Below are positions 1-8,277 of a stretch of DNA of 64,000 nucleotides, in pieces. The DNA comes from Afipia massiliensis (lineage in GTDB: Bacteria; Pseudomonadota; Alphaproteobacteria; Rhizobiales; Xanthobacteraceae), in contig NZ_LBIA02000001.1 in NCBI RefSeq assembly GCF_001006325.2, positions 3,039,501 to 3,103,500 on the forward strand, in the 5' to 3' direction. Positions within the stretch are counted from its first letter, which is position 1. Every line of letters starts with the position of its first letter. Made by a program: the position numbers and the translations under genes. A model generated the notes under the pieces. It was not told the origin of the DNA. It searched no databases and saw only the letters and a program-made list of their open reading frames with translations.

Positions 1-1
1 C

Positions 2-130
2 GTCATCTCGGAAGCCTTTCGCGGTAAATCGCGGGTACAGCAGCACCAGATCGTCTATCAGTCGCTGAAGGGGCAGATGGGCGGCGTCCTGCATGCGCTG
101 GCGCTGCAGACGGGCGTGCCTGACGCCTGA
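2..130 (+). CDS. bolA: BolA family protein, C-terminal part (cut by window start)
   Basis: The window opens inside a gene whose last 42 residues are readable. They contain VISEAFRGKS, then HQIVY, and end in a helix with LHALAL. This is the usual C-terminal half of BolA/IbaG proteins, with the conserved His before the (I/V)VY strand and the HAL helix. BolA proteins pair with CGFS monothiol glutaredoxins through a bridging [2Fe-2S] cluster and act in iron-sulfur handling. A CGFS glutaredoxin gene lies 3.8 kb downstream on the same strand. The N-terminus is outside the window, so the subfamily cannot be set. Confidence 0.85.
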   Translation, partial: VISEAFRGKSRVQQHQIVYQSLKGQMGGVLHALALQTGVPDA

Positions 131-152
131 ACCGTCGAAAGCGGGGGCAACG

Positions 153-1334
153 GTGTCGACAAACGAAACCCTGTTGCGAGCCCGTGCGCCGCACCAGCAT
201 CACCGTGTCACTTACGTCGAACTGTTCTTCGACCTCGTTTTCGTTTTTGCCATTACGCAGATCTCCCACACGCTGCTGGCGCATTTCACGCCGCTGGGCG
301 TGCTGCAGACCACGATCCTGTTTCTGGCGGTGTGGTGGGTCTGGATCTACACATCCTGGATCACCAACTGGCTCGACCCGGAGCGCACGCCGGTCCGCGT
401 GATGCTGTTCGGGCTGATGGTCGCCGGCCTGTTGCTGTCCACCTCCATTCCCAAGGCGTTTGAAAGCCGGGGACTGGCGTTTGCGCTGGCCTTCGTCGTC
501 ATGCAGGTCGGACGATCGGCTTTCACGTTCCTTTCGATTCCGAGGTCCCAGCCCGGCTTGCGCATGAACCTGTTGCGCATCACGATCTGGCTCGCATGCA
601 GCGGCGTGTTCTGGATCGCGGGCGGGTTTGCGGAGGGGCAGACGCGGCTCATGCTGTGGATCGTCGCGGTGGCGATCGAGTATTGCGGCCCGCTGGCGCG
701 GTTCCGGTGTCCCGGTTTAGGCGCCACACCTCTGGAAGACTGGGAGGTCGAAGGCGGCCACATGGCCGAACGCTGCGCGCTGTTCATCATCATCGCGCTT
801 GGCGAGTCCATCGTGGTCACCGGCGCGACCTTCGCGTCGGCTGCGTGGACTGCGCCAACGATCATGGGCTTTGTCGTCGCGCTGATCGGCAGCATCGCCA
901 TGTGGTGGGTGTATTTTCACATCGGCGCGGAAGCGGGGGCGGAGCATATCTCGCACGCGAAGGATACAGGGCGGCTGGCGCGGCTCGCCTATACCTACCT
1001 GCATCTTCCGATTGTAGCGGGCATTGTGGTGTCGGCGGTCGGCGACGAACTGCTGCTGGCGCATCCCGAGGGCCATGCCGACACCAAGACCATACTAACC
1101 ATGATCGGCGGGCCGCTATTGTTCCTGATTGGCACTATTCTGTTCAAGCGCAGCATCCGGGGCATCTTTCAGCTCTCGCATATGGTCGGCATCGGCCTGT
1201 TGATCGTGCTGATCCCGTTCGCGCACTTTCTCTCGCCGCTGCTGTTGTCGTCAGCGACAACGGTCATCATGGTGATCGTCGCAGCATGGGAAGCGATCTC
1301 GCTCGGCTCGCTCGCGAAATCGGACGAGATCTAA
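153..1334 (+). CDS. Low temperature requirement protein A (LtrA) family membrane protein
   Basis: A 393-residue protein if translation begins at the GTG at 153, which is preceded by a G-rich stretch. The open frame extends back to 93 but would overlap the bolA end. Residues 23-33 hold the LtrA signature ELFFDLVFVFA, and about ten hydrophobic helices follow across the whole length. That fits the LtrA family of polytopic inner-membrane proteins, named from a Listeria gene needed for growth in the cold; its biochemical activity is not settled. It begins 22 bases after bolA on the same strand and ends 4 bases before the convergent egtD stop, so the two transcription units meet with no obvious terminator. 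Confidence 0.8.
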   Translation: MSTNETLLRARAPHQHHRVTYVELFFDLVFVFAITQISHTLLAHFTPLGVLQTTILFLAVWWVWIYTSWITNWLDPERTPVRVMLFGLMVAGLLLSTSIPKAFESRGLAFALAFVVMQVGRSAFTFLSIPRSQPGLRMNLLRITIWLACSGVFWIAGGFAEGQTRLMLWIVAVAIEYCGPLARFRCPGLGATPLEDWEVEGGHMAERCALFIIIALGESIVVTGATFASAAWTAPTIMGFVVALIGSIAMWWVYFHIGAEAGAEHISHAKDTGRLARLAYTYLHLPIVAGIVVSAVGDELLLAHPEGHADTKTILTMIGGPLLFLIGTILFKRSIRGIFQLSHMVGIGLLIVLIPFAHFLSPLLLSSATTVIMVIVAAWEAISLGSLAKSDEI

Positions 1335-1338
1335 ACCT

Positions 1339-2310
1339 TCATTCATTCGCAACCAGCGCGTGAACCGAGAACATCCCGTCGGGATCTGTCCACGACGCGC
1401 GCGGGGTCCATCCCGACCCACGCGCCAGCGTGGTGAAGCGCTCGATGCTGTATTTGTAGCTGCTCTCGGTGTGGATCGTCTCGCCGGTGCGGAACGTCGC
1501 CGTGTGATCCAGCACCCGCACAGTCTGCGGCTTGCGGCTGATGAGATGCATCTCGATGCGATGGCGCTGGCGGTTGTAGATCGCGCGGTGCTTGAATCCG
1601 TCGAGATCGAGATTGCCGCCGAGTTCGCGGTTGATCCGCGCCAGCACGTTGAGATTGAACTGGCCGGTCACGCCCGCCGCATCGTTGTAGGCGTCGTGAA
1701 GCACGCGTTCGTCCTTCTCCAGATCGACGCCGACGATCAGCGTCGCGCCTTCGCCGAGAATGGCGCGGGCGCTGCGCAGGAAGGCGCAGGCTTCATGCGG
1801 GTCGAAATTGCCGATGGTCGAGCCGGGAAAGAAGCCGACTTTCGGCATGTCCTTGATTTCCAGCGGCAGTTCGAACGGCTTGGTGAAGTCGGCGTTTACC
1901 GGATAAACGGCGAGATCGGGAAAGTCCCCGCGCAATGTGCTGGCCTGTCCGTTGAGAAAGTCGCCGGAAATGTCCACCGGCACGTAGGCCTTGAAGGAGC
2001 ACTGTTTCAACAGCAGACGCACCTTGGTCGTGGCGCCGGCGCCGAATTCGACCAGCGCGGCGTTTGCGGGGATCGCCTGGGCGATCTCCGAACCGCGGTC
2101 GCGCAGGATGCGTAGTTCGGTGCGGGTCGGATAGTATTCCGGCAGCAGCGTGATCTGCTCGAACAGTTTCGAGCCAGCCTCGTCGTAGAAATATTTCGGC
2201 GACAGCTTTTTCGGCTGCTGCGACAATCCGGCAATCACGTCCTGAGCGAAAGAATGGTCAATCTGATCGTGAAGCGGAGCATCGGCCCGCGCGTTGACAT
2301 GCACATTCAT
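1339..2310 (-). CDS. egtD: L-histidine N(alpha)-methyltransferase (ergothioneine biosynthesis)
   Basis: EgtD uses S-adenosylmethionine to trimethylate the alpha-amino group of histidine to hercynine, the first step to ergothioneine. The chosen ATG at 2310 gives 323 residues, the normal family length; the frame runs open further upstream but that part lies inside egtB. YFYDE (40-44) precedes the SAM-binding GAGATTK (90-96), and FFPGSTIGNFDP (160-171) is the typical family motif. The gene starts 22 bases after the egtB stop on the same strand, so the two are surely one operon. No egtA, egtC or egtE homologue is visible nearby. Confidence 0.9.
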   Translation of the reverse strand: MNVHVNARADAPLHDQIDHSFAQDVIAGLSQQPKKLSPKYFYDEAGSKLFEQITLLPEYYPTRTELRILRDRGSEIAQAIPANAALVEFGAGATTKVRLLLKQCSFKAYVPVDISGDFLNGQASTLRGDFPDLAVYPVNADFTKPFELPLEIKDMPKVGFFPGSTIGNFDPHEACAFLRSARAILGEGATLIVGVDLEKDERVLHDAYNDAAGVTGQFNLNVLARINRELGGNLDLDGFKHRAIYNRQRHRIEMHLISRKPQTVRVLDHTATFRTGETIHTESSYKYSIERFTTLARGSGWTPRASWTDPDGMFSVHALVANE

Positions 2311-2332
2311 GACGGTCTCGTGTGTTCGGGGT

Positions 2333-3631
2333 TTAAACGGCGTAATCGGCGAGCCGCAGTCCGGTGAACTGCCAGCGATGATGTGGATAGAAGAAATTGC
2401 GATAGGTAATGCGGCTATGATTGTCCGGCGTTGCCAGCGATGAGCCGCGCAGCACCAGTTGGTTGACCATGAATTTCCCGTTGTATTCCCCGAGCGCGCC
2501 GTCGATGGCGCGGTAACCGGGGTAAGGCGAGTACGAACTGCGGGTCCACTGCCAGACGATGCCGAAGGCGTCATTAAGATGACCGGCGCGGGCGGCTACT
2601 TCCCATTCCATTTCGGTCGGCAGATGCTTGCCGCTCCAGCGCGCAAAAGCATCGGCTTCATAGTAGCTGACATGCGAGACGGGAGCCGTAGGATCGATGT
2701 TCTGCAAGCCGCCGAGCGTCATGATTTTCCAGCTTTCAGAAGAATTTGCACCGTCCACCTTGCGCCAGTGACCGGGGGCCTGCCATTCCTCACGTTCGGC
2801 GGCAGCGAAGCCGTCCATCAGCCACAGCGTTGGCGCCGTGTAACCGCCGTCCTTCATGAAGGCGAGCCACTCGGCGTTGGTCACGAGATTGCGCGCCAGC
2901 TTGACGGGGCCGACCAGCGCGCGGTGCGTGGGCTTCTCGTTGTCGAAATGAAATGAATTGTCGGCGTGGCCGATGGTGTGGATGCCTTCCATCAGGGTGA
3001 CCCATGCGTCGCCGGTGCGGGTCGCAGCCGGGAATGCCCAGCCGGGTTCATAGGCCGGCGGGATCGGATTCTGTGCGAAGGCATGCAGGATGTCGGTGAG
3101 AAGCAATTCCTGATGCTGCTGCTCGTGATTGAGGCCGACCTCAATCAGTGGCTCCAGTTTCGCCAGCGTGTCCACATCCGCTGAACTGAAAAATGCCGCG
3201 ACTGCGGCATCGACGTGCTTGCGATAGGCCGTCACCTCGTCCGCGCCGGGACGGGTGAGGTGGCCGCGCTGGGCGCGGGCGTGACGTGGCCCTGCGCTCA
3301 CGTAATAGGAATTGAACAGGTAGGCGTAGTCCGGGTGATAGGGCTGGTAGCCCGGTGAATGCTCGCCGAGCAGGAATTGCTCCCAGAACCAGGTGACGTG
3401 GGCGCGGTGCCATTTGGTCGGGCTGGCGTCCGGCATCGACTGAACCAGCTGATCCTCAGGGGACAACGGAGCCGCCCGCCGCTCGGTCTCGTCCCGGACG
3501 GTGCGGTAGGCCGTCAGCAGCCTAGCGGCCCGTTCGTCGCGGGATTCCTGAAGGAGTTTTTGGCTGGATTCGGCCGTATTTGCGGAGGTGGTGGCGACAC
3601 GGGCGTCTGGCTGGGATGCTGGTTTCGTCAC
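2333..3631 (-). CDS. egtB: Ergothioneine synthase EgtB (iron-dependent sulfoxide synthase)
   Basis: EgtB joins hercynine to a cysteine-type thiol with O2 using a mononuclear non-haem iron. The GTG at 3631 is preferred because a GGAG lies six bases before it, giving 432 residues, the family norm; a longer frame to 3736 has no such site. The N-terminal DinB-like part carries HRAH (75-78) and the HxxxHxE iron motif (H169, H173, E175). The C-terminal half, from about 200, is the formylglycine-enzyme/C-type-lectin-like fold, with SHVSYYEA and PTEMEWEVAAR and a final LRGSS...TGLRL segment. It is the first gene of the egtB-egtD operon. No egtA or egtC is seen; whether the thiol donor is gamma-Glu-Cys or cysteine cannot be read from sequence here. 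Confidence 0.9.
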   Translation of the reverse strand: MTKPASQPDARVATTSANTAESSQKLLQESRDERAARLLTAYRTVRDETERRAAPLSPEDQLVQSMPDASPTKWHRAHVTWFWEQFLLGEHSPGYQPYHPDYAYLFNSYYVSAGPRHARAQRGHLTRPGADEVTAYRKHVDAAVAAFFSSADVDTLAKLEPLIEVGLNHEQQHQELLLTDILHAFAQNPIPPAYEPGWAFPAATRTGDAWVTLMEGIHTIGHADNSFHFDNEKPTHRALVGPVKLARNLVTNAEWLAFMKDGGYTAPTLWLMDGFAAAEREEWQAPGHWRKVDGANSSESWKIMTLGGLQNIDPTAPVSHVSYYEADAFARWSGKHLPTEMEWEVAARAGHLNDAFGIVWQWTRSSYSPYPGYRAIDGALGEYNGKFMVNQLVLRGSSLATPDNHSRITYRNFFYPHHRWQFTGLRLADYAV

Positions 3632-3936
3632 GAGAATCTCCGGTTGAGGAGAGAACGATGCTTCTGCGGATCGGTTCCGCAGAACGGATGCTCTAGATAG
3701 GGCGCCTCGCCGGAGAAAAAAGGCACCGTCGGCCATGAAATGGATACGCGTCGGCTACGACGCTGTTACGGAGAGAGGCATGGCAGACCCGCATTCCGCC
3801 TCTGGGGGTGGCATGGCACCCTTTCAGCGATTTGATTGGGCTGCGGAACCGTTTCACGCTACATATATGGTCAGAGCGACAGGCCGTTGAGGATTCCCGG
3901 CCCAGCCGCAGGACCGAGGCAGTTAAGGACGCGAAT
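3632..3936. other. Intergenic region between divergent egtB and grxD
   Basis: About 305 bases separate the start of egtB (minus) from the start of grxD (plus). Open frames cross the region but none has a ribosome site or family resemblance. It should hold both promoters; an AT-rich patch near 3858-3870 is the only local drop in GC and could belong to the grxD promoter, but no clear -35/-10 pair was identified. Confidence 0.4.
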
Positions 3937-4272
3937 ATGAGCATCGACCAATTCATCGCCAACGAAGTGAAGTCCAACGACGTCGTGCTGTTCATGAAGG
4001 GCACGCCGCAGTTTCCGCAGTGCGGATTTTCGGGCCAGGTGGTCCAGATCCTCGATCACGTCGGCATCGCCTACAAGGGCCTGAACGTGCTCGAATCGTC
4101 CGAACTGCGCGACGGCATCAAGATTTATTCGAACTGGCCGACCATTCCGCAGCTTTACGTCAAGGGTGAGTTCGTCGGTGGTTGCGACATCATCCGTGAG
4201 ATGTTCCAGGCTGGCGAATTGCAGCAGTTGCTCGCCGACAAGGGCGTCGCGATCCAGCAGCCCGCTGGCTGA
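3937..4272 (+). CDS. grxD: Monothiol CGFS-type glutaredoxin (Grx4/GrxD)
   Basis: A 111-residue single-domain glutaredoxin starting MSIDQF; an upstream in-frame extension to 3808 is outside the family length. The active-site CGFS has its cysteine at residue 29, and [17 protein letters not shown] (69-85) is the glutathione-binding part. Such proteins do not act as classical dithiol reductants but carry a glutathione-ligated [2Fe-2S] cluster, usually with BolA. In related genomes bolA and grxD sit next to each other; here ltrA and egtBD lie between them. Confidence 0.93.
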   Translation: MSIDQFIANEVKSNDVVLFMKGTPQFPQCGFSGQVVQILDHVGIAYKGLNVLESSELRDGIKIYSNWPTIPQLYVKGEFVGGCDIIREMFQAGELQQLLADKGVAIQQPAG

Positions 4273-4336
4273 TATTTCCGGGCGAGGCGGCCGTTCGCCG
4301 TCTCGCTTGTCTGCCGGCCTTGCTGGCCGGTACAGT

Positions 4337-4399
4337 CCTCCCAAGCCCGGACGCAAACGATCCGGGCGTTCGTCTGAGAAGACTTGGGAGGTCTTTTTT
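4337..4399 (+). terminator. Folded intergenic element: terminator-like hairpin whose 3' arm is the next gene's Shine-Dalgarno
   Basis: CCTCCCAAG (4337-4345) pairs perfectly with CTTGGGAGG (4383-4391). An inner perfect 7-bp hairpin (4345-4351 with 4361-4367) lies between the arms, and TCTTTTTT follows directly at 4392-4399. This has the form of an intrinsic terminator for grxD. The 3' arm is also the only good ribosome site (GGGAGG) for the hydrolase ATG at 4400. A small competing hairpin, AAGAC (4379-4383) with GTCTT (4391-4395), is also possible. Confidence 0.6.
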
Positions 4400-5683
4400 A
4401 TGTTCGTTTCTCGCCACATCACGGCGTCGCTTGTCGTTGCCGCCACACTGCTCGCCGCACAAAGCGCTTTTGCCGATAGCGTCGTCCGCACCCAGCCCAT
4501 TGAAGCTGGGCTATCGCCCAAAGGGCTCGCGCGGATCGGCGACTACCTCAAGAACCAAATCGCCACCAACAAGATTCCAGGCGCCGTGATGATGATCCAG
4601 CGCCGGGGCAAGGTCGCTTATTACGAGACCTTTGGCGTCCGCGATCCCGCCACCAAGGCGCCGATGACGGCGAACACGATCTTCCGCATCTACTCGATGT
4701 CCAAGCCGATCACGACGGTCGCAGCGATGATGCTGGTGGAGGAAGGCAAGCTCCAGCTGGGCGATCCCGTCGCGAATTTCATTCCCGCATTCAAGGATGT
4801 GAAGGTCGGCGTCGAGAAGAAGGGCGAGGATGGAAAGACGACGCTCGATCTTGTCCCGTCCCGCCGTCCCATGACGGTGCAGGATCTGATGCGCCACACG
4901 TCCGGCATCACCTACGGTTTCTTCGGCGAGGGGCTGGTGAAGAAAGCCTATGTCGATGCCAAGATATTCTCGGAAGATGTCGACAACGCCGGCTTTGCGG
5001 ACCGTATCGCCAAGCTGCCGCTGGCCTATCAGCCGGGATCGACATGGGACTATAGCCATTCGACCGATATCCTGGGGCGCGTGGTCGAAGTCGTATCCGG
5101 CAAATCGCTCTATCAGTTCGAGAAGGAGCGCATTCTCGATCCGCTCGGCATGAAGGACACGACATTCTACGTTACCGATAAGGCCAAGCAGCCGCTGATT
5201 GCCGAGCCGTTCCCGAATGACCGCAAGATCGGCAATGACGCCGAGATGAATGACCCGCGGATCGTGCGCAAGTGGGAATCCGGCGGCGGCGGCATGATGT
5301 CGACCATCGGCGATTACGCCCGGTTCGCGCGCATGATCGCGAATGGCGGAACGCTCGACGGCAAGCGCTACCTGAGCCCGAAGACCATCGCCTATATGGG
5401 ATCGAACCATATCGGTCCCGCGTCGGGGGTGGTGAATGGTCCGTACTATCTGCCCGGTCCGGGCTTCGGTTTCGGCCTCGGATTCGCGGTACGGACCGAG
5501 CCCGGCGTCAGCGTCATGGAGGGCAGCGCCGGCGAGATGAACTGGTCGGGCGCGGGCGGCACCACCTTCTGGGTCGATCCGAAGGAAGATATGTTCGTGG
5601 TGTTCATGTCCCAGACCGTGCAGCATCGCGGCCGTCACCGCATCGCGCTGAAGAATCTCGTTTACGGCGCGTTCGAGAAGTAA
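4400..5683 (+). CDS. Secreted serine hydrolase, class C beta-lactamase family (copy 1 of 3)
   Basis: A 427-residue protein with an N-terminal signal peptide (MFVSRH, then a hydrophobic stretch to about residue 25, probable cut after AFA). The nucleophile motif SxxK is S99-M-S-K102 in [12 protein letters not shown]; the tyrosine motif is YSH in [10 protein letters not shown]; the third conserved block is [13 protein letters not shown] in place of the KTG of true AmpC enzymes. Family members include esterases, DD-peptidases and beta-lactamases, so the substrate is open. Copies 2 and 3 (5769 and 8278) share this architecture. The start is fixed by GGGAGG at 4386-4391, which lies inside a hairpin. 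Confidence 0.88.
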   Translation: MFVSRHITASLVVAATLLAAQSAFADSVVRTQPIEAGLSPKGLARIGDYLKNQIATNKIPGAVMMIQRRGKVAYYETFGVRDPATKAPMTANTIFRIYSMSKPITTVAAMMLVEEGKLQLGDPVANFIPAFKDVKVGVEKKGEDGKTTLDLVPSRRPMTVQDLMRHTSGITYGFFGEGLVKKAYVDAKIFSEDVDNAGFADRIAKLPLAYQPGSTWDYSHSTDILGRVVEVVSGKSLYQFEKERILDPLGMKDTTFYVTDKAKQPLIAEPFPNDRKIGNDAEMNDPRIVRKWESGGGGMMSTIGDYARFARMIANGGTLDGKRYLSPKTIAYMGSNHIGPASGVVNGPYYLPGPGFGFGLGFAVRTEPGVSVMEGSAGEMNWSGAGGTTFWVDPKEDMFVVFMSQTVQHRGRHRIALKNLVYGAFEK

Positions 5684-5768
5684 CGGCCCGGCCTACGGTT
5701 GCCCGGTGCAACCGCGCCGGACGGCGGGCGTATCTGATGGATCTCTGCCAACTGAAAGCAGGAACCCG

Positions 5769-7049
5769 ATGAGATCGCGGCGTATCTGGAGCGTGCTTCC
5801 TGCCGCGATAGTCGCGCTGACGGCGAGCGCCGCCGTGGCCGATGGCGCGATGCGGGTCTACCCCCCGGACGCCGTTCTCTCTCCGCAGCGGCTTGAACGG
5901 ATCACCGAATATTTTGATACCGAAGTTGCCAACGCAAAGATTTCCGGCGCAGTGGTTCTGATTCAGCGCCACGGCAAGCAGGTCTACCTCAAGTCCTTCG
6001 GCAAGATCGATACGGTCTCCGGCGAGCCGATGACGCCGGATGCGATCTTCCGAATTTTCTCGATGTCAAAGCCGGTGACCAGCGTGGCGGCGATGCTGCT
6101 GGTGGACGACGGCAAGCTTAAACTCGACGATCCGCTGTCCAGGTACATTCCGTCATTTGCGACGGTGAAGGTGGGTGTTGAAGCCACGGCCGAGAACGGT
6201 GACCCCGTGCTCAAGCTCGTGCCGACGGACCGGCCGATCACCATCAAAGACCTGCTGCGGCACTCATCCGGAATCACTTACGGTTTCTACGGCAAGGGCG
6301 TTGTCAGAAAGGCTTATGCCAGCGCCGATCTGTTCGCCGAAGCCGACAATGCGTCGCTCGCAGAAAAGATCGCGCGCCTCCCGCTATCCGAGCACCCCGG
6401 CACGCTGTGGGACTACGGCCACTCGATGGATGTACTGGGCCGCGTCATCGAAGTGGTATCTGGCAAGTCGCTTTTCGAGTTCGAGAAGGAGCGGCTGTTC
6501 GGTCCGCTCGGCATGACCGACACGGCCTACTATGTTGCCGACCCGGCCAAGCATCGCCGTATCGCCGAGCCGTTGCCCAGTGACGGTAACTTCAGGACGA
6601 GCAGTGCGCGGAATCCGCGCCTGGTTACGAAGCGGGAATCCGGCGGCAGTGGACTGGTCACGACCATCGGCGACTTCAGCCGGTTTGCCCAGATGCTGCT
6701 CAATGGCGGCGAACTCGACGGCAAGCGTTATCTGAAGCCTGAGACTTTCGCGACGATGACCACGAACCATATCGCGCCCGCAACCGGTGTGAAGCGCGGA
6801 GATTACTATTTTCCCGGCGACGGCTTCGGATACGGCCTCGGCTTCGGGGTCCGCACCGAACCCGGCAACGCCACGCCGCCGCCTCCGGGATCGCTCGGCG
6901 AGATCAAGTGGGACGGCGCGGGCGGGACTTACTTCTGGATCGATCGCGCGCAGGACATGTTCGTGATCCTGATGATCCAGTCGCCGTCGGAGCGTGGCCG
7001 TATTCAGCCGGCGCTGAAGGCCATGGTCTACGACGCGTTCGAGCGATAG
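5769..7049 (+). CDS. Secreted serine hydrolase, class C beta-lactamase family (copy 2 of 3)
   Basis: A 426-residue paralogue of the gene upstream, 85 bases away on the same strand. An AGGA five bases before the ATG at 5769 sets the start. The signal peptide ends near AAVADG (about 21-26). SxxK is S98-M-S-K101, the tyrosine motif is YGH in WDYGHSMDVL, and WDGAGGTYFWID is the third block. All expected active-site positions are present, so the enzyme should be active; the substrate is unknown. The copies differ most in the signal peptide and in the loop before the last block (a PPPP insert here), which speaks for an old duplication rather than a recent one. Confidence 0.87.
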   Translation: MRSRRIWSVLPAAIVALTASAAVADGAMRVYPPDAVLSPQRLERITEYFDTEVANAKISGAVVLIQRHGKQVYLKSFGKIDTVSGEPMTPDAIFRIFSMSKPVTSVAAMLLVDDGKLKLDDPLSRYIPSFATVKVGVEATAENGDPVLKLVPTDRPITIKDLLRHSSGITYGFYGKGVVRKAYASADLFAEADNASLAEKIARLPLSEHPGTLWDYGHSMDVLGRVIEVVSGKSLFEFEKERLFGPLGMTDTAYYVADPAKHRRIAEPLPSDGNFRTSSARNPRLVTKRESGGSGLVTTIGDFSRFAQMLLNGGELDGKRYLKPETFATMTTNHIAPATGVKRGDYYFPGDGFGYGLGFGVRTEPGNATPPPPGSLGEIKWDGAGGTYFWIDRAQDMFVILMIQSPSERGRIQPALKAMVYDAFER

Positions 7050-7050
7050 A

Positions 7051-8118
7051 TCACGCCTTAGCCGTGATGCCGCGGATCGCTGCAACCGTTTCGTCGATCA
7101 TCGCTGCCGTCACATCGAGATGGGTGCAGGCGCGGATGCGGTGATCGAGTGCACCGGTCAGGATGCCGCGCTTGCGCAATTCTGAAATCATTCGCTGCGT
7201 GGTGATGCCGGCTTCTGCGGGATCGAAGAAAACCAGATTGGTCTCCGGCTGATTGACCGCGATGCCGGGGATTTGCGCGAGACCGCGAGCGAGTGCGCGG
7301 GCATTGGCGTGGTCATCTGCGAGCCGGTCGACGTGATGATCGAGCGCGTAAAGGCAGGCCGCAGCGCAAATGCCGCTCTGGCGCATTGCACCGCCGAGGC
7401 GTTGCTTCCAGCGCCACACCTCGTCGATGAAATCGTCCGTCCCCGCGATCACCGCGCCGATAGGCGCGCCTAATCCCTTGCTGAAATCGATCCAGACCGA
7501 ATCCCAGCCCTCGGCCATGTCCCGCGCGGACACGCCGGTGGCCACGCAGGCATTCATCAGCCGCGCGCCATCCATGTGGGTGATAAGCTTATGCTCGCGC
7601 GCGATGGCCGTGATCTCGTCGAGAGCGGATTTTTTCCAGACCGTGCCGCCGCCGATGTTCGCGGTCTGCTCGACGGTCACGACGCGCTGCGGTGCTGAAT
7701 AGCGCGAGACCGGCTGGATCGCTGCGCGAAATGTCTCCGGTGTGAAAATCCCGTTCTCGCCGGGCAGCGGCGTGATCTGGAATCCGCCGAGTGCTGCATG
7801 CGCGCCGCCTTCGCGGGTCAGCACATGCGCGGAGGGATGCGCCAGGATTTCGTCGCCCGGACGGCAATGCACCAGCGTTGCCGCCACATTGCACATGGTC
7901 CCCGACGGCAGGAAGACTGCAGCTTCCTTGCCGAGCAAGTCGGCGACGCGCTCGCACAGCGCAATCGTTGTGGGGTCGTCGCCGATCTGCTCGTCGCCCA
8001 CCTCCGCACGCGCCATCGCCTCGCGCATTCCCGGCGTTGGCCGCGTCTGGGTATCCGACATCAGATTGATGCGAACGGGCGGTAGCTTCGGATCAGGCGA
8101 GGCGGGGGTCATTCTCAT
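7051..8118 (-). CDS. Low-specificity L-threonine aldolase (PLP enzyme)
   Basis: A 355-residue fold-type I PLP enzyme of the threonine aldolase/beta-eliminating lyase family, which cleaves threonine or allo-threonine to glycine and acetaldehyde. SDTQTRPT (21-28) is the N-terminal motif, HMDGARLMNA (181-190) carries the PLP-contacting Asp, and the Schiff-base lysine is K214 in IDFSKGLGAPIG. The first ATG (8118) has AGGA seven bases upstream; a second in-frame ATG at 8112 is possible. It lies opposite to the three serine hydrolases, with only one base between its stop and that of copy 2, so it looks inserted between copies 2 and 3. Confidence 0.9.
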   Translation of the reverse strand: MRMTPASPDPKLPPVRINLMSDTQTRPTPGMREAMARAEVGDEQIGDDPTTIALCERVADLLGKEAAVFLPSGTMCNVAATLVHCRPGDEILAHPSAHVLTREGGAHAALGGFQITPLPGENGIFTPETFRAAIQPVSRYSAPQRVVTVEQTANIGGGTVWKKSALDEITAIAREHKLITHMDGARLMNACVATGVSARDMAEGWDSVWIDFSKGLGAPIGAVIAGTDDFIDEVWRWKQRLGGAMRQSGICAAACLYALDHHVDRLADDHANARALARGLAQIPGIAVNQPETNLVFFDPAEAGITTQRMISELRKRGILTGALDHRIRACTHLDVTAAMIDETVAAIRGITAKA

Positions 8119-8277
8119 CGGAAAGTCCTGTGCGGTGATCTGCGCCGTTCCCTGATGTATTCAAAAAGCGACCGCCGGTCCAATGGAAGTCCGTGTGTCA
8201 ATATAGGGTTGCTTGCAATGGGGCTGCCAATCGCTAGGCTTGCCGCTTGCATTTCTGTTTCTGGATGAGGCCCGACT

